From Paenibacillus pasadenensis (GTDB lineage Bacteria; Bacillota; Bacilli; Paenibacillales; Paenibacillaceae), in assembly GCF_023715725.1 (NCBI RefSeq), contig NZ_JAMBOT010000013.1, positions 41,476 to 105,475 of the forward strand: a stretch of 64,000 nt of DNA. The letters are read 5' to 3'. A program made the translations under genes and the position numbers. Within the stretch, counting starts at the first letter, position 1. The number at the start of each line of letters is the position of its first letter. This document shows, one piece after another, positions 58,664 through 64,000 of the stretch. A model generated the notes under the pieces. The model saw nothing but the letters and a program-made list of their open reading frames with translations. It was not told the DNA's origin and did not search any database.

Positions 58664-59863
58664 TCATAAGTAGACAGTTATGAGGCTTCCGCTAATGGTA
58701 CCAGCAGCAACAATAATCCAGGGCGGCAGCTTCCAGAATACAAGCCCGATAAACAGTACAGCCGCCAGCGCAAAATCTGCCGGGGAAGCAACGCTGCTTG
58801 TCCAAATCGGATCGTATAACGCGGCTAAGAGAATTCCAACTACAGCGGCATTAACGCCATGCAAAACGCCTTGGATGGACGGAACCCGCCGCAGACAATC
58901 CCAGAAAGGGAGCGCTCCGACGACGAGCAGGAAAGCCGGAGTAAAGATTGCTGCAGTAGCAACTATGGCTCCCTGCCAGCCCCCTGCTATTGCCCCGAGA
59001 TAGGAGGCAAACGTGAAAAGCGGACCCGGAACAGCTTGCGCAGCGCCGTATCCGGCAAGGAAAGCTTCCCCGCTGACCACTCCCGAAGGAACCAGCTCCC
59101 GCTCCAGCAGCGGCAGCACGACATGGCCTCCGCCGAACACCAGCGAGCCGGAGCGGTAAAAAATATCGTACAGCTCCAGCCATTTACTGCCCGTAATCTC
59201 TGCCGCAGCCGGGAGAAGAACGAGCAAGCCGAAAAACAGGCTGAGACAAACCGCAGCGGTCGTTTTTGAGACCGGAACCGTTGTATAAGGCAGCTCGGAA
59301 GGTCTGGCTTCTTTATAAAAGAGCCAGCCAAGCAAAGCAGCCGCCATAATGACGGCAATCTGGCTAACCGGAGTCTGCCATAGCAGCACCGCCGCGGCCG
59401 CTCCAATAGCGACCGTTGCCCGGCTTCGGTCCGGGGCCAGCTTTTGTCCCATGCCCCATACAGCTTGAGCGACAATGGCCACAGCAACAAGCTTTAATCC
59501 ATGAATCCAGCCTGCGCGGCTTACGTCCAGCCCTTCCATTACGAGAGCGAATGAGGCCATAATGAGCACCGAAGGAAGCGTGAACCCGATAAACGCCAGC
59601 AGCCCGCCCAGGAGCCCCGCCCGCATGATGCCGATTCCGATGCCCGCCTGGCTGCTGGCCGGACCGGGGAGAAACTGGCAGAGCGCAATTAAATCCGCAT
59701 AGCTGCGCTCGTCCAGCCATTTGCGGCGTTTAACATATTCGTCATGAAAATACGCTAAATGCGCCGCCGGACCTCCGAATGAGGTCAAGCCAAGCCGGGT
59801 GGAGACGGCCAAAATTTCGAGCAGATATTTTCCCCATGAACCGTTACGCAGGTTGCGTTCCAT
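58664..59863 (-). CDS. chrA: Chromate/sulfate-type transporter with two CHR domains
   Basis: A 399-residue CHR-family membrane protein with two homologous halves. The N-terminal half has FGGPAAHLAYFHDEYV and FLPGPASSQAGIGIG, and the C-terminal half FGGGHVVLPLLERELV and AVPGPLFTFASYLG. ChrA exports chromate with proton exchange; many homologues move sulfate or other oxyanions. Being co-transcribed with a sulfatase, it may export or import sulfate rather than chromate. AAGGAG precedes the ATG. Confidence 0.92.
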   Translation of the reverse strand: MERNLRNGSWGKYLLEILAVSTRLGLTSFGGPAAHLAYFHDEYVKRRKWLDERSYADLIALCQFLPGPASSQAGIGIGIMRAGLLGGLLAFIGFTLPSVLIMASFALVMEGLDVSRAGWIHGLKLVAVAIVAQAVWGMGQKLAPDRSRATVAIGAAAAVLLWQTPVSQIAVIMAAALLGWLFYKEARPSELPYTTVPVSKTTAAVCLSLFFGLLVLLPAAAEITGSKWLELYDIFYRSGSLVFGGGHVVLPLLERELVPSGVVSGEAFLAGYGAAQAVPGPLFTFASYLGAIAGGWQGAIVATAAIFTPAFLLVVGALPFWDCLRRVPSIQGVLHGVNAAVVGILLAALYDPIWTSSVASPADFALAAVLFIGLVFWKLPPWIIVAAGTISGSLITVYL

Positions 59864-59926
59864 ACCTTGCTCCTTTGTATTCCTATGTTGTTAAATTCAT
59901 CTTAATTGGTGAGCATCAAAGGTCAA

Positions 59927-60796
59927 TTAATTTCGTGCGTCCTTGCGAACTTCCCCTTCAATGGGGACAATCAGCTTCGACCCTTTATTCGTTCGAAAGC
60001 TCCCATACTCCTCTTGTTTGCCATTGCTGTCTACGGTCCCATAATAATACCAGTCGCTCATGAATAAGCTGTCGAAATAATAAGCGCGCTCAAAGACAGG
60101 CTTCGTTCCCCATTCCCGGTTACCTACATGATCAAACTGCCATTTTCGTATGGCGAAGCCCTGTTCGTCCACCTCATAATAATACTCTTGATATCCGGCT
60201 GTGTTGATAATGAAACGGAGGGCTTCTCCTTCTGGAAAGGTATACATCGTGGAATGATACCCCTCCCCAAACTCAACTGGCGGAGCACTGCTTTTTTGGG
60301 GAAGATCAAGCGCAATTTTCCGTGCTTCCGTAAGATCTCCTTTCATTAACGTCATGAATTTAGCCTGATAATTAGGCGTCCGAACGATGACGCGGTTGTT
60401 GTCCTTCTCATATTTAACGTAGGCCCCGAGCGTCTCGCTTATGAAACGAAGCGGTACGTAGGTTAAGCCGTTTTTATTTACGACCGTTGCACCGACAGCA
60501 ACCTTTTTACCGTTTACAGTGGCTGTTTTGTCCCCTTCGCGCAAGTAAACGTAAATTTTGTCGTCTTTCGTATGAAACATAGCTACGCGTGTTTTAGGAT
60601 CATAGGCAAAAACCAGCCACTCGGGATCGGTCAGTGCGCGCAATTTGATTAGTGTTTTGCCGTTGATCGTAATGGAATCATTCTTTTGAATTCCATTAAC
60701 AATGACTGCTGGTGCCTTCGCTTGCACGGTATTACTCCCCATAAGTGCAAAGCCGATCATTAAGGAACTGATTAACAACTTCATCCATTGGCTCAT
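59927..60796 (-). CDS. Secreted protein with copper-amine-oxidase-N-like domain
   Basis: A 289-residue protein with a signal peptide (1-26). Residues about 33-140 form the Cu_amine_oxidN1 stalk domain: VIVNGIQKNDSITINGK, TYVPLRFISETLGAYVKY and NRVIVRTP. This domain is common in Paenibacillus surface proteins and is not itself an oxidase. The C-terminal half (about 145-289) is a small beta-rich domain of no known family. Start at 60796, or an ATG four codons later, after GGAGG. Confidence 0.8.
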   Translation of the reverse strand: MSQWMKLLISSLMIGFALMGSNTVQAKAPAVIVNGIQKNDSITINGKTLIKLRALTDPEWLVFAYDPKTRVAMFHTKDDKIYVYLREGDKTATVNGKKVAVGATVVNKNGLTYVPLRFISETLGAYVKYEKDNNRVIVRTPNYQAKFMTLMKGDLTEARKIALDLPQKSSAPPVEFGEGYHSTMYTFPEGEALRFIINTAGYQEYYYEVDEQGFAIRKWQFDHVGNREWGTKPVFERAYYFDSLFMSDWYYYGTVDSNGKQEEYGSFRTNKGSKLIVPIEGEVRKDARN

Positions 60797-60839
60797 TTTA
60801 AATTTAACCTCCCTAAAATCTTATTTATTTAAAAGATAC

Positions 60840-61271
60840 TCATTCAATTCGCCGGTTCAACTCAGCTGCGAATTCATGAGGATGGTCAACACGAAGAATT
60901 ACAGCCGAAATACTTTTTTTCATTCCACAAGCCCCCTTCAGCAGTAGCGGCTTCTTCAAACGAATTTCAAATTGAGGCGTATCTACTCGAAAGTAAGCCA
61001 AAAATGTTTCCTTCGAAGCTTTCTCTCCGAATAGGACCGACTTTGCCTGACTGATAGATTCGATGTTGCTCAGCGGTATGTCCAGTCTGCTTTGAAATCC
61101 GAGACGCACGATTAGACGATCTTCTTTTAGCAGAATCGGAAGACAGCGAAACGAATTGTTCAGGGCAATCATATAGAGAATGGCATATACGTTGAAAACC
61201 ACAGAAATCCAGGCCAGAGCTTCGCTCCACTGCTGCAGAAGGAAATGCAAACCAGCCGTCTCCACAATCAC
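60840..61271 (-). CDS. Membrane protein with bacterial PH-like domain
   Basis: A 143-residue protein. One or two hydrophobic segments (about 15-45) precede a cytoplasmic region that looks like a bacterial pleckstrin-homology fold (RLIVRLGFQSRLDIPLSNIE, FEIRLKKPLLL). Function unknown. The start is GTG at 61271 or GTG two codons later; a run of G bases gives the ribosome site. It lies 43 bases upstream of the stalk-domain gene in the same direction. Confidence 0.65.
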   Translation of the reverse strand: MIVETAGLHFLLQQWSEALAWISVVFNVYAILYMIALNNSFRCLPILLKEDRLIVRLGFQSRLDIPLSNIESISQAKSVLFGEKASKETFLAYFRVDTPQFEIRLKKPLLLKGACGMKKSISAVILRVDHPHEFAAELNRRIE

Positions 61272-61385
61272 CCCCCAATATCATAAAGCCGTGCAACTTC
61301 TACTTTATCAAAGGCAACTACTAATTTCCATTTTATTCAAGTTAACATTCCCCCTTCAAGACCGCCGTCTCATTTTTAAAAAAAA

Positions 61386-61404
61386 GAAGCCGCTTCGCGG
61401 CCTC
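61386..61404 (-). terminator. Terminator after the MFS remnant
   Basis: A short stem GAAGCCGC-TTC-GCGGCCTC with one mismatch, followed on the minus strand by eight T. It looks functional although the gene before it is broken. Confidence 0.75.
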
Positions 61405-61416
61405 TCTCAAAATCTA

Positions 61417-61811
61417 TCATTTCTCAACGGAAACCATACTGTCCCGCCTTAACATGCCGACTGCCAAAACAACGAGCAGCAAGAGCAGAAACACGATGGA
61501 ATAGCGGAAGATTCCTGCATAGCCGAATAGCTGCACAACGCCTCCAAGCAAGACCGAGCCAACAGCGATACCTCCGTCCATGCCGATAAGAAAAGCGCTG
61601 TTCGCGGCTCCGCGTCGGTCCGGCGACACCCTTCCGACCGTCCATGCCATAATGGACGGCTGCGCCGATCCAAAGGAAAGGCCATACAGGACGGCCGCCG
61701 CCCCAAACGCTGTCCAGCTGTCCGCAGCAGAGAGAACAAGGACAGCCGGTCAAGCGCATAACCCGAAAATGGCCACACTGCAACAGCCGCAAAGCGTATT
61801 AAGCCCGACAA
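61417..61811 (-). pseudogene. C-terminal remnant of an MFS transporter
   Basis: The minus frame ending at 61417 encodes a typical MFS C-terminus of about 110 residues (YGLSFGSAQPSIMAW, GAANSAFLIGMDGGIAVGS, YSIVFLLLLLVV). Upstream, membrane-like sequence with a FSGYALDR loop continues in a different frame, so a frameshift lies near 61740. The N-terminal two thirds of the expected 400 residues are missing and no start is visible. It is a decayed gene. Confidence 0.78.
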
Positions 61812-62014
61812 GAACCACTTCTGATATTACTTCCACATTATTCTTCAATTACGGGCAGATGAACAGCAGCAAATTGCAGATACAAACAAGGAAAGACGTT
61901 TTTGAACTAAAGTATGATCTAATGATAAGGTCAAGATTTTTTCTTCTCCGCTAACGAATATGGATGTTGGGTTGCCTACAATCCGCATAACTAGCGAAAA
62001 TGCGTAACAAAAAG
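61812..62014. other. Gene-free spacer
   Basis: No ORF with family features, no promoter and no repeat was recognised between the MFS remnant and the terminator at 62015. Confidence 0.6.
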
Positions 62015-62064
62015 AGCCTGTTACCGGGATATCGTTCAAACAAGAACGAATCTGGTCACAGGCT
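62015..62064 (-). terminator. Terminator of the second SLH gene
   Basis: Stem AGCCTGTTACC pairs with GGTCACAGGCT with an inner GATATCGTTC/GAACGAATC pairing, followed on the minus strand by TTTTTGTTA. It lies 33 bases past the stop codon. Confidence 0.85.
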
Positions 62065-62096
62065 TGATTTTACTCATTTTTATTTATTGAAACGTC

Positions 62097-64000
62097 TCAT
62101 TTTTGTTCCAGAACAATTTCGTTTCCCTCAGCATCTGTCATGAAAAAATGCGTCTGTGAGGCCTCGGCGATGTCGGCATTTGCCCAATGGCTAGCCGGGA
62201 CATCAATCCAAGACAAATCAGTTGTTACTTTTTCCGGTCCGCGCTTCAACACTCGATTGAGCACCGTGACAGCTTCTGCTCGTGTAAGAAGATCGTTTGG
62301 ACGAAAGTTGCCGTGTGAATCAGTTGTCATATAACCCGCTTGCAGCACCAACAGTATAGATTTGTTGGCCCAATGCTCATTTATATCCACAGCAGTTGCA
62401 GTACCGGCATCCGTTAAACCTTGGAACCTAGTAATAATTGTTGCCAGCTCTCCGCGGGTAATCGCCTTGCCTGGAGCAAACAAGTTGACAGAGTAGCCCT
62501 TCATTAGTCCGTTTAAAGATACATGACGAATCGCTTCCTCCGCCCAGTGACCGGGTAAAACATCCAGATATCTAATCGCGGTATTTCTGCGTTCCGCACC
62601 TAAATTTAATCTTGTCATCATTGCCGCCATCTCGGCTCTTGTAATGGAGCTTTCTGGACGGAAAGTGCGGTCAGCATAACCGTTAATATAGGATTGATGC
62701 TGGTTTCCGTTTATTTTGAGTATTGTAAACGTACTGAATTTTAAAACCGAAAATTGAATGCCCTGCTCACCGTTTTGATAAGAAACGGGTTCCGGCTTCA
62801 CAATGGCGCGCTCACCGTCGCTATGCTCGATGTAAACAATTAATTGCGCCAGCAGTGCAGCGCGCTCATCAGGATCGGATGGCAACTCAACATCTTTGAG
62901 CGGCAAGACTAAGGATACTGCCCGGCTGTTAAGGTTTGTTTCGATGATGATCGGACGGGCAACGACCTTGGCTTTTCCGGAAGTAGCCTCTTTTTGAACG
63001 ACAGCCTCTTTGCTCGCCCGTTCTTCAATAATCTTTCGATCTCCGGCTTTTTTCATCGGTACCAGCCTGAAGTAAATGTCTTTTTCTAGTCCAATAAAAG
63101 AAGAATAAGGAACGAGAATACGCGCGTTATCCGTATAAATCTCAAAATCGACCTTTCCGGAAGCTATGGCATCCACTGTAGCTCTTGGAATAACGACGTT
63201 GAGTTGAGATACTTCATCCTTAATATCTGGGACTACTAAACGAATTTTGCTCTTGCTGGACTCCTTTGCTTTCTGAATGGTAGCCGACGCTTTATCCACA
63301 TTAAAGGTGACAGTATCATGTTTTGAGCCGTCTGAATTTACCGTGCGTTCAACCATGAGATTCGCAAGCTGATTATCATCGTTTCCTCCGTCTACTACTA
63401 TTGGAAGATATTCCTTAATCGGCCCTTGTGGCTGAACCGGTCTGGAAGCCGGAGTGGAGGCAACTTCATTTGAAATGCCTGCATGTGGTCCGCCTGAAAT
63501 TTTCAGTCTGAACGTATACGTTTGTCCGTTGTTTAGTCCCGTTACCGTTGCGCTTGTCGAGCTGGCATCCAGTGTTTCCACTGTCGCCGCTGTGGTCCAT
63601 GTTGCGCCTCCGTTGGACGACTGCTCCACCGTTACGGAAGTTGCTCCGGACGCCGCGGTAAACGTCAAGCCCACTTCTCCGTCTCCCGGTGCTGCGGACA
63701 GGTCGGCTATCTGTGCCACTGGCGTTGCCGACGCTTCATTCGACTCGCCCGCATACGCTCCGCCCGTTACGACCAGACGGAACTTGTAGCCCGTTCCGTT
63801 TGTCAATCCCGTTACCGTTGCGCTTGTGGAGCTGGCATCCAGCGTTTCCGCTGTCGCCGCTGTGTTCCATGTCGCGCCTCCGTTGGACGACTGCTCCACC
63901 GTTACGGAAGTTGCTCCGGACGCCGCGGTAAACGTCAAGCCCACTTCTCCGTCTCCCGGTGCTGCGGACAGGTCGGCTATCTGTGCCACTGGCGTTGCCG
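62097..64000 (-). CDS. FN3-SLH surface protein (N-terminus beyond window)
   Basis: 634 codons are visible and the frame is open to the right edge. FN3-like repeats (LSAAPGDGEVGLTFTAA, SGATSVTVEQSSNGGATW, ATVTGL) of 90 residues lead; a spacer of about 250 residues follows, with beta-rich sequence (RLVVPDIKDEVSQLNVVIP). Three C-terminal SLH motifs anchor it to the wall: NGYADRTFRPESSITRAE, PGHWAEEAIRHVSLNG and NEHWANKSILLV-type. The protein is attached through its C-terminus, unlike the giant protein. N-terminal domains and enzyme activity, if any, lie outside. Confidence 0.9.
   Translation of the reverse strand, partial: ATPVAQIADLSAAPGDGEVGLTFTAASGATSVTVEQSSNGGATWNTAATAETLDASSTSATVTGLTNGTGYKFRLVVTGGAYAGESNEASATPVAQIADLSAAPGDGEVGLTFTAASGATSVTVEQSSNGGATWTTAATVETLDASSTSATVTGLNNGQTYTFRLKISGGPHAGISNEVASTPASRPVQPQGPIKEYLPIVVDGGNDDNQLANLMVERTVNSDGSKHDTVTFNVDKASATIQKAKESSKSKIRLVVPDIKDEVSQLNVVIPRATVDAIASGKVDFEIYTDNARILVPYSSFIGLEKDIYFRLVPMKKAGDRKIIEERASKEAVVQKEATSGKAKVVARPIIIETNLNSRAVSLVLPLKDVELPSDPDERAALLAQLIVYIEHSDGERAIVKPEPVSYQNGEQGIQFSVLKFSTFTILKINGNQHQSYINGYADRTFRPESSITRAEMAAMMTRLNLGAERRNTAIRYLDVLPGHWAEEAIRHVSLNGLMKGYSVNLFAPGKAITRGELATIITRFQGLTDAGTATAVDINEHWANKSILLVLQAGYMTTDSHGNFRPNDLLTRAEAVTVLNRVLKRGPEKVTTDLSWIDVPASHWANADIAEASQTHFFMTDAEGNEIVLEQK
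63454..64000 (-). repeat. 270-bp near-identical FN3 coding repeats
   Basis: 63573-63730 and 63843-64000 are offset by exactly 270 bases and nearly identical (for example GTTACGGAAGTTGCTCCGG at 63631 and 63901). The end of a further unit is cut by the window. The high identity points to recent duplication or gene conversion. Confidence 0.92.

Noticed and set aside
59927..60796. Copper amine oxidase
   Set aside because: Only the N-terminal stalk-type domain is present; there is no topaquinone motif or catalytic domain.

Overview
The window looks like chromosomal DNA of a Paenibacillus-like, Gram-positive, spore-forming member of the Bacillota. This rests on S-layer-homology (SLH) anchored surface proteins, YesM-type sensor kinases, AGGAGG ribosome sites with frequent GTG and TTG starts, SigA-type promoters, a Bacillus-type inositol pathway and many secreted or ABC-fed carbohydrate genes. 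No rRNA, tRNA, CRISPR array, insertion sequence, prophage or replication origin was seen. The species is an inference from gene content.

Layout. 1-10.2 kb: a response regulator cut by the left edge, a YhhN/TMEM86-like membrane protein, an AT-rich patch holding a protease gene interrupted by one in-frame TAG and a small membrane protein, two adjacent GH123-like genes, a YesM-type histidine kinase and a beta-lactamase-like serine hydrolase. 10.3-17.1 kb: an inositol catabolic operon read leftward, iolD-iolC-iolA-iolJ-iolB; iolG, iolE, the transporter and iolR are not in the window. 17.9-30.4 kb: an alpha-mannoside uptake and breakdown cluster, also read leftward: binding protein, two permeases, LacI regulator, PfkB kinase, GH125, aldo/keto reductase, sugar isomerase/epimerase, GH38. 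Its leader carries a good SigA promoter, a perfect cre box and two identical 16-bp operators; a third operator copy lies inside the kinase gene.

30.5-41.8 kb: an amidohydrolase, a seven-bladed-propeller/collagen fusion without a signal peptide (possibly a spore-surface fibre), an HxlR-controlled MFS-LLM-aldo/keto reductase operon whose LLM gene is broken, and a two-component pair with a 7TM-like sensor and a BTAD-type regulator. 42.0-56.25 kb: one gene of 4754 codons. The product has a signal peptide, three SLH motifs, a beta-rich segment, about 25 beta-sandwich-like repeats of about 87 residues, a SwmB-like domain and an alpha-helical region of about 1900 residues containing a 75-residue (30+45) super-repeat. 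This is the most unusual object in the window. 56.4-64 kb: a flavodoxin-like oxidoreductase, a sulfatase plus chromate-type transporter pair, a copper-amine-oxidase-N-like protein, a PH-like membrane protein, an MFS remnant and a second SLH protein with near-identical FN3 repeats running off the right edge.

A second theme is non-coding. Several gene gaps carry tandem arrays with a period close to 50-51 bp. Two of them (12.1 and 24.4 kb) share the same palindromic AATAAGGCC...GGCCTTATT stem, and a separate 120-bp element occurs at 15.1 and 24.2 kb.
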